DNA of 64,000 nt from E44-bin32 sp034430595 (GTDB lineage Bacteria > Chloroflexota > Anaerolineae > Anaerolineales > E44-bin32): the NCBI GenBank assembly GCA_034430595.1, contig DAOUEL010000064.1, forward strand, positions 124,001 through 188,000, read 5' to 3'. Both the position numbers and the translations under genes were made by a program. Position 1 is the first letter of the stretch, and every line of letters begins with the position of its first letter. Under the pieces are notes generated by a model. That model had not been told where the DNA came from. It saw nothing but the letters and a program-made list of their open reading frames with translations, and did not search any database. This document shows, in pieces, positions 8,279 to 16,873 of the stretch.

Positions 8279-9331
8279 CTAGTGAAATCGCTGCATCAAT
8301 TCCTGCAGGCTCTGGGCGGACGGGCGAAGTTCTTTTTCCGTTAGCCGGCTGAGCGGTGTTTCAACCAGGTTTTCAATCGCATCGAGCGGTGGTTGCTCCT
8401 TGTTGAAGTAAATCAAACCCGTCACCAGCACACCACCGCAGCATGTCTCCTCCAGCATCTTAAGGGCAGCGATGCGATCAGTGGGATTGTAGTCCTTCTC
8501 AAGTTTCTTCAAGACTATCTGTGATCCATCATGCATTTCGACATCAATCACATTCCCCGGTTCGTAATCCACTTTGATCTCTTCTCGCTCCGGAACCCAG
8601 GTTACATCGTGGAGCGGTTCCTCGTACTTTCGACCCCAGGCGTAGCTCTTGGTTGATTCATCGCGATTGTTGAAGGTGACACACGGACTGATGATGTCCA
8701 GCACGGCTGTGCCATCGAAACTCAACGCGGCTTTCAAAAGCTCCTTGACCTGCTTGGGATCGCCGGCGAAGGAGCGGGCGACAAAGCCGGCGTTGGCGAT
8801 CAGAGCCTCCATGCAGATATCGACCGGCATGAAGGGGTTAACACCGACCTTTTTCAGCTCCTGGCCTTTATCGGCCGTGGCCGAAAATTGGCCTTTCGTC
8901 AGGCCATATACACCGTTGTTCTCGATGATGTATGTCATCGGTACATTGCGCCGGACCAGGTGTTTGAAATGACCCAACCCGATGCTGGCCGTATCGCCAT
9001 CACCGGAAACGCCGATCGCCTTCAGCGTGTTGTTGACCATGATCGCACCGGTAGCGGTGGCCGGCATCCGACCGTGAAGCGCATTGAAACCGAAGGAGCG
9101 GCTGAGAAAGTATGCCGGGCTCTTGCTGGAGCAGCCAATGCCCGACATCTTGATCACCTTCTCCGGTTGAATGGACATCTCGTAGCACGCGGCGATGATC
9201 TGGCTCGAAATGGAGTTATGCCCGCAGCCCTGGCAAAGCGAAGTCTCCCGGCCGCGATAATCGTTTTTCTCCAACCCGATCAAGTTTTCGTTCTTGGGGA
9301 TTTCGGTTTGAGTTTCGATCTTACCCGCCAT
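8279..9331 (-). CDS. korB: 2-oxoacid:ferredoxin oxidoreductase beta subunit (KorB-like)
   Basis: 350 residues with the thiamine diphosphate site GDGDTASIG...ENNGVYG and the cluster cysteines LCQGCGHN and GIGCSS. The enzyme interconverts a 2-oxoacid plus CoA with acyl-CoA, CO2 and reduced ferredoxin. Pairing with a fused gamma-alpha subunit gives the two-subunit architecture typical of 2-oxoglutarate oxidoreductases, but the substrate is inferred. The ATG at 9331 overlaps the stop of the alpha gene (TGATG); a GTG at 9334 is the alternative. Confidence 0.88.
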   Translation of the reverse strand: MAGKIETQTEIPKNENLIGLEKNDYRGRETSLCQGCGHNSISSQIIAACYEMSIQPEKVIKMSGIGCSSKSPAYFLSRSFGFNALHGRMPATATGAIMVNNTLKAIGVSGDGDTASIGLGHFKHLVRRNVPMTYIIENNGVYGLTKGQFSATADKGQELKKVGVNPFMPVDICMEALIANAGFVARSFAGDPKQVKELLKAALSFDGTAVLDIISPCVTFNNRDESTKSYAWGRKYEEPLHDVTWVPEREEIKVDYEPGNVIDVEMHDGSQIVLKKLEKDYNPTDRIAALKMLEETCCGGVLVTGLIYFNKEQPPLDAIENLVETPLSRLTEKELRPSAQSLQELMQRFH

Positions 9332-11160
9332 CACGAGTCCATCTCCTTCGCTTCAATCTGCGCTGTAATCCAACGGGCAGACATTGGCAAACCGTTATTG
9401 TGTGTCATCGAAACCAGCTTTGAGGCATGATCAGGGCTGTTCAGCTGCAGCAATTTATGCATTTGCCCCTGATGATTCATCTCGATCACATAGAGCCGTT
9501 CGTGGTTTTTTACGAAACCATCCACCTCATCTGAAAACGGGATCGCCCGGATGCGCATGTAATCGGTCTCGATTCCGGTCTCGGCCAGCCGGTCGCGCGC
9601 TTCCTGGATTGCCGGGTCCGTCGAACCGAAGCTGATCAAGCCGATTTCGTGACTGCTGCCTTGTTCGATGACCGGTTCGGGAAGCAGGCCGCGCGCAGTC
9701 TCAAGCTTTCTGAAGATGCGCTCCATGTTGGCCTCGTAATCCTCGGGACGTTCGCTGTAAATCGCGCGATCATCGTGCCCGGTGCCGCGCGTAAAGTAGG
9801 CTGCCTTAGGATGATTGGTGCCCGGCAGGGTTCGATAGGGAATGCCATCGCCATCGACATCTCGATAGCGGGCGAACTCGTCAACCTTTTCAAGATCTTC
9901 AGCGGTCAGAACCTTGCCTCTATCCATTGGGTGATCCGGATATTTAAATGGCTCAGACATCCACAAGTTCATACCCAGGTCAAGATCACTGAGGATGAAA
10001 ATTGGAGCCTGCAGGCGCTCGGCATAATCAAATGCGCGCCAGCCGAATTCGAAACACTCGGCGATGCTTCCCGGCAGGAGTACGATCTGTTCTGTATCTC
10101 CGTGGCCGAGGTAACGTACGAAAAGTAAATCGCCCTGCGAGGTGCGCGTGGGCATGCCTGTACTCGGCCCCATACGCTGCACATCCCAGATCACGACCGG
10201 AATCTCGGCAAAGTAGGCTAATCCGCTGAACTCGGCCATGAGAGAGATGCCAGGGCCGGAGGTTGAAGTCATCGACCGAGCTCCGGCCCAGCCGGCACCT
10301 ACGGCCATGCCGATCGCCGCGAGTTCGTCTTCAGCTTGGATCACGGCATACGTTTGCTTTCCAGTCTCGGGGTCTTTCCGCAGTTGCGGCAGGTAGCTGA
10401 TCAAGGCGTCTGCCAGACTCGAGGCGGGCGTGATCGGGTACCAAGCGGAGAAGCTGACACCGCCATATACCGCCCCCAACGCACCGGCCGTGTTGCCGTC
10501 GAGAATAATCATGCCTTCTGTCTGATCATCGCGCTCCACCCGGTAGGGATCTCGCTTGGTCAGGTTTTCGTGAGCCCATTTTGCAGCCGCCTCAACAACA
10601 CTCATATTCAGCTCAATCGGTTTCGTCTTGCCACGAAAATGGGTGTCGAGGGCATCGCGAACTGCCTCGATCTCGATGCCAATCATCTCAGCCACCACGC
10701 CCACATACACCATGTTGCTCATGTAATCACGCAAATCGCGTGGTGGATCGACATCTTTGATGATTTGATTGACCGGCATCGGGTAGTAGACGACGTCCGG
10801 ACGGACTTCAGGCTTACTGAAGTGATCTGGATAGAAGCATACGCCGCCTTCGACCAGCCCCTCCAAGTCTTCCAGGAACGTCGCGTGATTCATCCCAACC
10901 AGCAGCTCAACCGCCTCACGCCTTGCGGTGTAGCCTTTGCTGCTGGCGCGAATCGTAAACCAGGTCGGCAGCCCTTGAATATTGGAAGGAAACAGGTTCT
11001 TCCCATTTACGGGAATTCCCATTCGAAACAAAGCCCGAATAAGGGCCATATTCGATGTCTGGCTACCCGAACCATTTACCGATGCAACGATCATCGAGAA
11101 ATCGTTGATGATCGATCTGGCGTCTCGTGATCTTTCGTGCTTTTCTACCGCTTCTGTCAT
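9331..11160 (-). CDS. korA: 2-oxoacid:acceptor oxidoreductase, fused gamma-alpha subunit (KorA-like)
   Basis: 609 residues. The N-terminal about 200 residues are the gamma domain (VNGSGSQTSNMALIRALF). The alpha (pyrimidine-binding) domain follows, with YPITPASSLAD, then AEDELAAIGMAVGAGWAG and TSTSGPGISLM, the CoA/TPP-domain signatures. The C-terminal domain has ISFGSTDPAIQEARD. With the beta subunit it would make a heterodimer-based ferredoxin-linked oxidoreductase. It overlaps the regulator gene by 4 bases and the beta gene by 1 base, so all three are one transcript. Confidence 0.9.
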   Translation of the reverse strand: MTEAVEKHERSRDARSIINDFSMIVASVNGSGSQTSNMALIRALFRMGIPVNGKNLFPSNIQGLPTWFTIRASSKGYTARREAVELLVGMNHATFLEDLEGLVEGGVCFYPDHFSKPEVRPDVVYYPMPVNQIIKDVDPPRDLRDYMSNMVYVGVVAEMIGIEIEAVRDALDTHFRGKTKPIELNMSVVEAAAKWAHENLTKRDPYRVERDDQTEGMIILDGNTAGALGAVYGGVSFSAWYPITPASSLADALISYLPQLRKDPETGKQTYAVIQAEDELAAIGMAVGAGWAGARSMTSTSGPGISLMAEFSGLAYFAEIPVVIWDVQRMGPSTGMPTRTSQGDLLFVRYLGHGDTEQIVLLPGSIAECFEFGWRAFDYAERLQAPIFILSDLDLGMNLWMSEPFKYPDHPMDRGKVLTAEDLEKVDEFARYRDVDGDGIPYRTLPGTNHPKAAYFTRGTGHDDRAIYSERPEDYEANMERIFRKLETARGLLPEPVIEQGSSHEIGLISFGSTDPAIQEARDRLAETGIETDYMRIRAIPFSDEVDGFVKNHERLYVIEMNHQGQMHKLLQLNSPDHASKLVSMTHNNGLPMSARWITAQIEAKEMDS

Positions 11161-11897
11161 GCTCCACTGCTCCCTGTAATGTTATGCTGTTCCAGCCCTG
11201 CATGCTGCAGCCCTGGATCTTCAATAATGGGGGCTGCCGAAGGACGAGTCTGCAGGATGCTGAAGTGATCAACCAGTGCCTTATAACCGTTGCTTTCTTC
11301 CTTGGAAGCGATCGCTTCAACCATTGCTTCATGCGCCATCCAGACCTGCTCCAGATACCGATAATCGGTGTAAAGCGCCAGCCCAACACTCTCGTAAGCC
11401 TCCCAATAGGCCTCCAGAAAGCCCAGGACGAATGGATTTTGAATTCGTGAGAAGATGGTCAGGTGGAGCTCGCGGTGTTCGCTGTGGGGAATCTGGATCG
11501 GGTTGCCTCGCAGCTTGCGCCAGGCCCTTGAAACCAGCTCACGCAAGTATTGAATATCAGACGGCTGCAGTTGCTGAACGGCATCGCTCCAATAACAGGC
11601 TTCGAGATGCTCACGCATATCCTCGATCTGCTCAAAATATTCGGGATCGACAGCAAGTGCATACTGCATGCTTGCAATCAAGCCGGGTGCAATCGAAAAA
11701 TCGCGGGTCTGAATTCCATGCCGGGGACGGACCTCAACAAAACCCAGCGCGCGAGCGACTTCCAGCTGCTCACGCAGTTTACTGATGCTGATCCCCAGCT
11801 CATGGGCGAGATCCTGAATCGTCGGCAGTTGAGTACCCGGCACGTGGGCTTGCCCCATCAGGTACGTCATAAATTCGGATTCTATCTCTGCACCCAT
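11157..11897 (-). CDS. GntR-family (FadR-type) transcriptional regulator
   Basis: 246 residues. A winged helix lies at about 15-70 (LPTIQDLAHELGISISKLRE, then FVEVRPRHGI), followed by an all-helical FCD-like effector domain with HRELHLTIF and HEAMVEAI, which carry the His/Asp positions that often bind metal and a carboxylic acid. GAGGAG lies 8 bases before the ATG. It is first gene of the operon with korA and korB, and a palindrome covers the predicted transcription start. Autoregulation and control of the oxidoreductase by an organic acid are therefore likely. Confidence 0.8.
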   Translation of the reverse strand: MGAEIESEFMTYLMGQAHVPGTQLPTIQDLAHELGISISKLREQLEVARALGFVEVRPRHGIQTRDFSIAPGLIASMQYALAVDPEYFEQIEDMREHLEACYWSDAVQQLQPSDIQYLRELVSRAWRKLRGNPIQIPHSEHRELHLTIFSRIQNPFVLGFLEAYWEAYESVGLALYTDYRYLEQVWMAHEAMVEAIASKEESNGYKALVDHFSILQTRPSAAPIIEDPGLQHAGLEQHNITGSSGA

Positions 11898-11931
11898 CGC
11901 CGCCGCTCCTCGCCCGATTCCAATTCATCCT

Positions 11932-11955
11932 ATTCATCTGATAAATAAGATGAAT
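11932..11955. promoter_or_regulatory. Candidate operator of the GntR regulator
   Basis: A perfect inverted repeat, ATTCATCT - 8 bases - AGATGAAT. A further half-site, AATTCATC, sits at 11922-11929. It covers the predicted start of transcription of the regulator-korAB operon, which fits repression by the first gene product. Confidence 0.6.
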
Positions 11956-11958
11956 TAG

Positions 11959-11987
11959 AGTTTATCACCCGGTCATCTCCGCGTCAA
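11959..11987 (-). promoter_or_regulatory. Promoter of the regulator-korAB operon
   Basis: On the minus strand TTGACG (11987-11982) and TAAACT (11964-11959) are separated by 17 bases. Transcription would start near 11952, inside the palindrome at 11932-11955. Confidence 0.65.
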
Positions 11988-12030
11988 CCCATGCAGGGGC
12001 TCCGAGGAAAAAACACTGCCCGGCTTCTGG

Positions 12031-12036
12031 TAGAAT
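12031..12036 (+). promoter_or_regulatory. Extended -10 element giving a leaderless start
   Basis: TGG followed by TAGAAT (12031-12036). The +1 predicted 7 bases after the hexamer is 12043, exactly the A of the ATG of the next gene. There is no -35 match and no ribosome binding site. Confidence 0.5.
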
Positions 12037-12042
12037 CTGCGG

Positions 12043-12666
12043 ATGTTACCTAAAATGCTGAAATTCTCCCGCCGGGGTCTTCTCATTGGAACCGCCGCAA
12101 CTCTCCTGTTCATCGTCCCCGGCTGGCTGCTCGATCGAAGAAATGACAGCCGGATATTTCTTCCCGGAGAAGCGCCCACTCATCCTATCGCCATCGTTTT
12201 CGGTGCCGGCCTGCGGCGCGATGGCCGGCCTACTACGGTGCTCGCTGATCGCATTGCGGTTGCAGTGGAGCTCTATCAGACCGGGCGAGTAAGCCGGATA
12301 CTGCTCAGCGGATCCGCCCGTCCGGACGGTTACAATGAGGCACAGTCGATGCGATCCTATGCGATCCAGCTTGGCGTACCGGACGAGGACCTGCTGGTCG
12401 ACTCGGGAGGGGACCGGACCTTTACGACATGCACCAGAGCGCGCGAGATTTTTGGAATCGATTCCGCAACACTGGTCACACAACGCTATCATCTTCCACG
12501 AGCCCTGATCCTGTGCGATGCAATCGGAATTGACGCTCACGGTGTAGCATCAGATTTGCACAGTTATCGTGCCGAGCGTTTCTGGGCAGTGCGCGAATCC
12601 TTTGCTACATTGCGGGCTTTCGTGGACGCTGGCAAGGCCCGACTTTCGAACCTGAAACGGAGCTGA
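12043..12666 (+). CDS. YdcF/SanA-like DUF218 membrane-anchored protein
   Basis: 207 residues. An N-terminal anchor (LLIGTAATLLFIVPGWLL, about 13-30) precedes a DUF218 fold with IVFGAGLRRDGRPTTVL, RILLSGSARPDGYNEA and VTQRYHLPRALI, the three conserved blocks of the SanA/YdcF family. Members affect envelope barrier function, but their reaction is not established. No ribosome binding site precedes the ATG; the -10 placement suggests a leaderless message. The HD-domain gene follows after 4 bases. Confidence 0.78.
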   Translation: MLPKMLKFSRRGLLIGTAATLLFIVPGWLLDRRNDSRIFLPGEAPTHPIAIVFGAGLRRDGRPTTVLADRIAVAVELYQTGRVSRILLSGSARPDGYNEAQSMRSYAIQLGVPDEDLLVDSGGDRTFTTCTRAREIFGIDSATLVTQRYHLPRALILCDAIGIDAHGVASDLHSYRAERFWAVRESFATLRAFVDAGKARLSNLKRS

Positions 12667-12670
12667 TCTG

Positions 12671-13225
12671 ATGGAACGCAGTGAAGCGATGTCGATCGTT
12701 GATGAATACATACAGAATATCAACCTCAAACGGCATATGCTCGCAGTCGAAGCGGCGATGCGTGATTACGCCGTTCGACTGGACGGGGATATGGAATTAT
12801 GGGGCCTGACCGGGCTGCTGCATGATTTCGATTGGGAAATCCATCCCACACTTGAACTGCATCCTCAGGCGGGTGCGCCAATTCTGCGTGAGCGCGGAGT
12901 ACCCGAAGAGGTCATCCGTTCCATTCTCAGTCACGCTGACCATACCGGGATCGCTCGTGAAACCCCAATGGATAAGGCACTTTATGCCTGTGATGAACTA
13001 ACAGGGTTGATCACTGCTGTGACACTCGTGCGGCCATCGAAATCGCTTTCCGATCTGAAGGTTAAATCCGTGCGCAAGAAATGGAACGACCATCGCTTCG
13101 CCGCTGCGGTCGATCGCGCCGAAATTGAGCGCGGAGCACAGGAGTTGGGGGTTGAACTCTGGACTCATGTCGGAAACGTCATTCAGTCCATGCAGCGGAT
13201 TTCGGAGACCCTGGGACTCGCCTGA
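12671..13225 (+). CDS. HD-domain hydrolase
   Basis: 184 residues with an intact HD motif set: His near RHMLAVEAAM, GLLHDFDWEIHP (HD at about 51-52), LHPQAGAPIL and SHADHTG. This is the HDIG-type pattern seen in many small putative phosphohydrolases. Unlike the HD-like protein at 1901-2446, all metal ligands appear present. A second ATG at 12689 is possible. The substrate is unknown; the link to the DUF218 gene is positional only. Confidence 0.75.
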   Translation: MERSEAMSIVDEYIQNINLKRHMLAVEAAMRDYAVRLDGDMELWGLTGLLHDFDWEIHPTLELHPQAGAPILRERGVPEEVIRSILSHADHTGIARETPMDKALYACDELTGLITAVTLVRPSKSLSDLKVKSVRKKWNDHRFAAAVDRAEIERGAQELGVELWTHVGNVIQSMQRISETLGLA

Positions 13226-13277
13226 ATGCGTCGGTTTAGCGCCGGCAAACCGCAGGTAGGCCGAAAAAACGTTCCTT

Positions 13278-13305
13278 TTGGTTCTCGCGGGCATGCTGGT
13301 ATAAT
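13278..13305 (+). promoter_or_regulatory. Promoter of the LysM protein gene
   Basis: TTGGTT (13278-13283), a 16-base spacer, then TATAAT (13300-13305) preceded by an extended TGG. Transcription would start near 13312, 32 bases before the ATG at 13344. Confidence 0.65.
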
Positions 13306-13343
13306 GCGTCGTCCTCGGTGCCCGGGGATTCGAACAATTGCCT

Positions 13344-14486
13344 ATGACTGAGAAACCGGAAGCGAAACGAACCACACCATCCATTTGCGCGACCTGCGGA
13401 TCAAAGCTCAAGCCGGGCGATACCCGCTGCTCGGTTTGCGGTGCAACGGTCCGTGATCGTCCGCCGGCAGCACATGGCAGCGGGAGCTCTCAGGTATCTC
13501 TTTCCCTGCCGGTGGCACTGGCGATTCTGGCTGTTTTCACGGTCCTGGCGGTAGGTCTAACATACCTTGCTACACGTGGCCTCGGGGGTAAAACTGCGGA
13601 AGAGCCAAATGCTACCGTTACTCTCACACCGACAGACACAGCCACGCCACAGCCGACACTCACCGAAACACCTGTTTATACTCCTACTCCACTGCCGACC
13701 CTGGAGTACATCGTCGACTCCGGCGATACCCTGTTGGCGATTGCAGTACGCCATGATGTGTCTATCCAATCCATTCTGCAGATGAACTCCGGCTTGAACA
13801 GCCAGAGCATCCTCTCGGTCGGTCAACGTCTCTACCTGCCGCAGCCCACACCGACACCCTCGCCTGAACCCTCCGTCACGCTCCCACCAGAAGAGGCAAC
13901 CCGGGCTGCGTGCGACACGGTGGTTTACACCGTTGAAGCAGACGACACCCTGGGTGCAATTGCCGATAATTACAACGTCAACCCGCTGGCGATTTTGGAC
14001 TTCAACGGGAAATCCACCGATACCGTCTTCCTGGGCGAGATTCTCAAGATCCCGCTCTGCGAGCGAAATCCTACCCCTGGCCCCTCACCAACCCCAACAC
14101 CACCGCCACCGTATCCTGCTCCCAACCTGCTTTTACCGCAGGATGGTGCTCCCTTCTCACTGGCAGACGACACGATAACGCTGCAGTGGGCGGCGGTTGG
14201 ACAGCTGCGTGACAATGAGTACTACCAGGTAACAATCGAAGATGTCACAGAAGGCAGCGGTTCGCGCCGAATCGTCGATACCGTCAAGGATACAAAGTAC
14301 ATCATTCCGCTCACTTTCCGTCCCAACACCTCAACCCCGCACATCATGCGTTGGTGGGTGCAGCCTGTCCGCCAGGTTGGTATCACGCCGGATGGCGACC
14401 CGCGCTATGACACGGGTGGTGCGGTAAGTGTGAAACGGACGTTTACCTGGTCCGGGGCTGTTCCCGGCGCCACATCGACGCCGTAG
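13344..14486 (+). CDS. Zinc-ribbon, membrane-anchored protein with two LysM domains
   Basis: 380 residues. An N-terminal zinc ribbon (CATCGSKLKPGDTRCSVCG) is cytoplasmic. One membrane helix (LPVALAILAVFTVLAVGLTYL) follows, then a Thr/Pro-rich linker and two LysM repeats (YIVDSGDTLLAIA and YTVEADDTLGAIA). A second Pro-rich linker leads to a C-terminal beta-rich domain starting near NLLLPQDG. LysM binds peptidoglycan-like glycans, so it likely links the membrane to the wall or surface. The ATG at 13344 is chosen over a TTG at 13338. A hairpin follows the stop. Confidence 0.8.
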   Translation: MTEKPEAKRTTPSICATCGSKLKPGDTRCSVCGATVRDRPPAAHGSGSSQVSLSLPVALAILAVFTVLAVGLTYLATRGLGGKTAEEPNATVTLTPTDTATPQPTLTETPVYTPTPLPTLEYIVDSGDTLLAIAVRHDVSIQSILQMNSGLNSQSILSVGQRLYLPQPTPTPSPEPSVTLPPEEATRAACDTVVYTVEADDTLGAIADNYNVNPLAILDFNGKSTDTVFLGEILKIPLCERNPTPGPSPTPTPPPPYPAPNLLLPQDGAPFSLADDTITLQWAAVGQLRDNEYYQVTIEDVTEGSGSRRIVDTVKDTKYIIPLTFRPNTSTPHIMRWWVQPVRQVGITPDGDPRYDTGGAVSVKRTFTWSGAVPGATSTP

Positions 14487-14522
14487 GTTCCCTCATCTTT
14501 CCTACCAGTCGAAGTTAACGCC

Positions 14523-14549
14523 ATAGGGGCGGAGTATCCCCGCCCCTAT
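14523..14549. terminator. Hairpin between convergent LysM and mdh genes
   Basis: ATAGGGGCGG (14523-14532) and CCGCCCCTAT (14540-14549) pair perfectly around a 7-base loop. No long T-run follows on either strand, but the position between two convergent genes fits a bidirectional terminator. Confidence 0.55.
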
Positions 14550-14584
14550 TAAGAATCCGTATCCGAATGATCCTGGGAATGTTG

Positions 14585-15508
14585 TTAAATCTTCAGCGCA
14601 GCGATCGTCTCGCGGACGTGCTCAGCGGAAGTCTCAAGCGCCTTCTGCTCCTCGTCCGAAAGCGAATACTCGATCACCTTCTCTAACCCACCCCTGCCCA
14701 GTTGGGCTGGGACCCCGAAGAAAATACCATCCTGACCATATTCACCCTCCAGATAAACAGAGGCGGGGACGATCAGGTGGCGATCCTTTAGAACCGCCTC
14801 AACCATCTGCGCCAGAGCCGCAGCCGGCGCATAGTAAGCACTGCCGGTTTTAAGCAGGCTGACGATCTCGCCGCCCCCCTTACGGGTCCGGTTTACAATC
14901 GCCGCCAGACGTTCCGGGTCCAGCATTTCGTCCAGGGGCACCCCGGCAACGTTCGAATGATGAGTCAGTGGGACCATGTCATCGCCGTGCCCACCCAAGA
15001 CATAGCAGTGTACATTCTGAACGCTTACACCGAGCTCCATCGATACAAAAGCACGCATCCGGGCCGAATCGAGGATCCCGGCCTGTCCGATAACCCGTTC
15101 ACGCGGCAGTCCCCCGACTTTCATAGCCAGGTATGCCATCGCATCCAGCGGGTTGGTTAAAATGATAAACACCGCGTCCGGAGAGCCCTTTAATGACTCT
15201 TCGATCGCCGATCTCATGATCTTCGTATTGGCTTCGAGCAAATCATCCCGGCTCATGCCAGGTTTGCGCGGCAGGCCGGCCGTGATCACGATGACATCCG
15301 AATCCCGGGTTGGCCCGTATTCATTTGCACCGTAGATCTTCGCGTCGGAGCCGATGACGGGCATGGCCTCGGTCAGGTCGAGGCTCTTCCCCTGCGGCAT
15401 CCCTTCCAGAATGTCAACCAGCACGATCTCACCCACCTCCCGCTCAGCGAGGAAATGGGCGGTTGTTGCCCCGGTCTGGCCAGCTCCTACTATCGTAATT
15501 TTTGACAT
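14585..15508 (-). CDS. mdh: Malate dehydrogenase (lactate-dehydrogenase-like type)
   Basis: 307 residues. The Rossmann motif GAGQTG is at 8-13, the substrate loop GLPRKPGMSRDDL carries the Arg typical of malate rather than lactate specificity, NPLDAMAYL follows, and the catalytic His is in GGHGDDMVPL. KTGSAYYAPAAA and the overall sequence resemble Chloroflexus malate dehydrogenase. It interconverts malate and oxaloacetate with NAD. GGAGGG lies 6 bases before the ATG. Oxaloacetate made by a citryl-CoA lyase would be its natural substrate. Confidence 0.93.
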   Translation of the reverse strand: MSKITIVGAGQTGATTAHFLAEREVGEIVLVDILEGMPQGKSLDLTEAMPVIGSDAKIYGANEYGPTRDSDVIVITAGLPRKPGMSRDDLLEANTKIMRSAIEESLKGSPDAVFIILTNPLDAMAYLAMKVGGLPRERVIGQAGILDSARMRAFVSMELGVSVQNVHCYVLGGHGDDMVPLTHHSNVAGVPLDEMLDPERLAAIVNRTRKGGGEIVSLLKTGSAYYAPAAALAQMVEAVLKDRHLIVPASVYLEGEYGQDGIFFGVPAQLGRGGLEKVIEYSLSDEEQKALETSAEHVRETIAALKI

Positions 15509-15581
15509 AGACGTCCCTCCAGATTCTGCTTTCTACTTTTTAGATGCTGAATACCGTGATCGGTAACATTCAAGGGCACGT

Positions 15582-16736
15582 TCAAGGTGTGATGAAATTG
15601 ACTTCGGACAGTTCCATCGAAGCTTTAGATTCGAACCCTGGGAGCCCAACGTGAATGGTAACCCCCTCCCCCGGTGTGACACGTCCGACAGGCCAGAGAG
15701 GGATATCACGCTCCCCGGCGCTTTTGATCATTTGATGCACTTTCGATTCTGGTACGGATAGCAACAGACCACCCGAGGTTTGCGCATCGAAAAGCAGCAT
15801 TTGGAACAACTCTTCAATTCCCTCGCTGAAAAGAACACGATCCGAGAAGTAAAGCTTGTTATCTGCGCTCCCACCTGGGAAATTGCCCGCCTCGGCATAG
15901 TTGAATGTGCCGGACAGAAAGGGGATTTTGCTGAGTGAGAACTGCAGCTGAACGCTGGAAGCTTCTGCCATTTCGACCGCATGCCCCAGGAGGCTGAAGC
16001 CGGTGACATCCGTTGCGGCGCGGACACCCGCTTCTAGTGCCAGGTTCGCTGCGTCTGCGTTCAAACGACTCATCCAGCTCGTCACTCTTTGCACATCTTC
16101 TGCAAGGGCAGACCCACGCTTCAACGCCGTTGTCGTAACGCCCGTCCCCAGCGGCTTGCTCAGGAGGAGAACCTCCCCTGCCTGCGCAGCCCCTTTTATC
16201 ATCAATTGGTCATGCTCGACCATGCCGATGGCTACCAGCCCATATTTAGGCTCATTGTCTTGAACCGAGTGTCCACCGGCGATAACTGCACCGGCCTCCC
16301 GCACTTTCTCCGCTCCGCCACGCATAATCGTGGAAATTACCGCCGCGGGCAGCTGGGGTGGCATTGCCGCCACGTTAAGCGCAAACAGCGGGCGTGAACC
16401 CATCGCGTAGAGATCAGAAAGTGCATTTGCTGCCGCGATTGCACCGTAATCGTAGGGATCGTCGACGACCGGAGTGAAGAAATCCAGGGTCACGACAAGA
16501 TCGCGCGAATCATCGAGCCGCCAGACCGCTGCATCATCTGGCGTTCCCAATCCGACCAGCAAATCCGGGTAGGAGTGGCCGGAAAAAATATCATCCAGTG
16601 GCCGCAGAACCTGCGCCAGCGTCTCCGCGCTAAGTTTTGACGCTCAACCTGCGCAAGAAGACATGCTGGTCAGCTTTATCTGCTTCCCAGACGTAGCGTG
16701 CACGTCTCCGTGCACGCCATCCGCTTCTTTCGTCAT
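15582..16736 (-). CDS. selD: Selenide, water dikinase (SelD), itself a selenoprotein with in-frame UGA
   Basis: Makes selenophosphate from selenide and ATP. The frame runs 384 residues from the ATG at 16736 (GAAGGAG 4 bases upstream) through a TGA at 16646-16644 to the stop at 15582. That TGA is codon 31 in CAG-U-ASKL, where SelD proteins carry the catalytic Cys or Sec, three residues before the conserved Lys34. Downstream are typical SelD blocks: GTPDDAAVW, GGHSVQDNEPKYG, ATDVTGFSLLGHA and DAQTSGGLL. Reading the UGA as stop would leave a truncated gene from 16562 lacking the active site. A SECIS-like hairpin follows the UGA at 16618-16599. Confidence 0.9.
16599..16618 (-). promoter_or_regulatory. 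Candidate bacterial SECIS element in selD
   Basis: In the mRNA, TGG-CGCAG, a GUU loop and CTGCG-g-CCA form an eight-pair stem with one bulged base. The apical GUU lies 34-36 bases after the UGA, within the usual bacterial distance. The GCAGGUUCUGC tip resembles the GCAGGUCUGC tip of the E. coli fdhF element, as recalled. Confidence 0.65.
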
Positions 16737-16770
16737 TGAACTCCTTCAGCACACTCGCACCGCGGTAGAG

Positions 16771-16799
16771 ATTCTAGGTGGTCGATTCATGCCTGTCAA
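16771..16799 (-). promoter_or_regulatory. Promoter of selD
   Basis: On the minus strand TTGACA (16799-16794) and TAGAAT (16776-16771) are 17 bases apart. This supports the long selD reading frame starting at 16736. Confidence 0.7.
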
Positions 16800-16836
16800 C
16801 CCGGCCGGCTTACAGGCTACCTGAAACCACTGTTCA

Positions 16837-16865
16837 TTGATGGACGAATATGGATGTGTTAGATT
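16837..16865 (+). promoter_or_regulatory. Promoter of modABC
   Basis: TTGATG (16837-16842), 17 bases, TAGATT (16860-16865). Transcription would begin near 16872, two bases before the ATG at 16874, so an upstream ATG at 16850 would not be transcribed. Confidence 0.55.
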
Positions 16866-16873
16866 CATTCCAC

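Noticed and set aside
13321..13342. GGATTCGAACA resembling a tRNA T-loop
   Set aside because: No T-stem, acceptor stem or anticodon arm can be paired around it on either strand.
16562..16646. selD as a truncated gene starting at TTG 16562
   Set aside because: No ribosome binding site, and the conserved active site lies upstream across an in-frame TGA.
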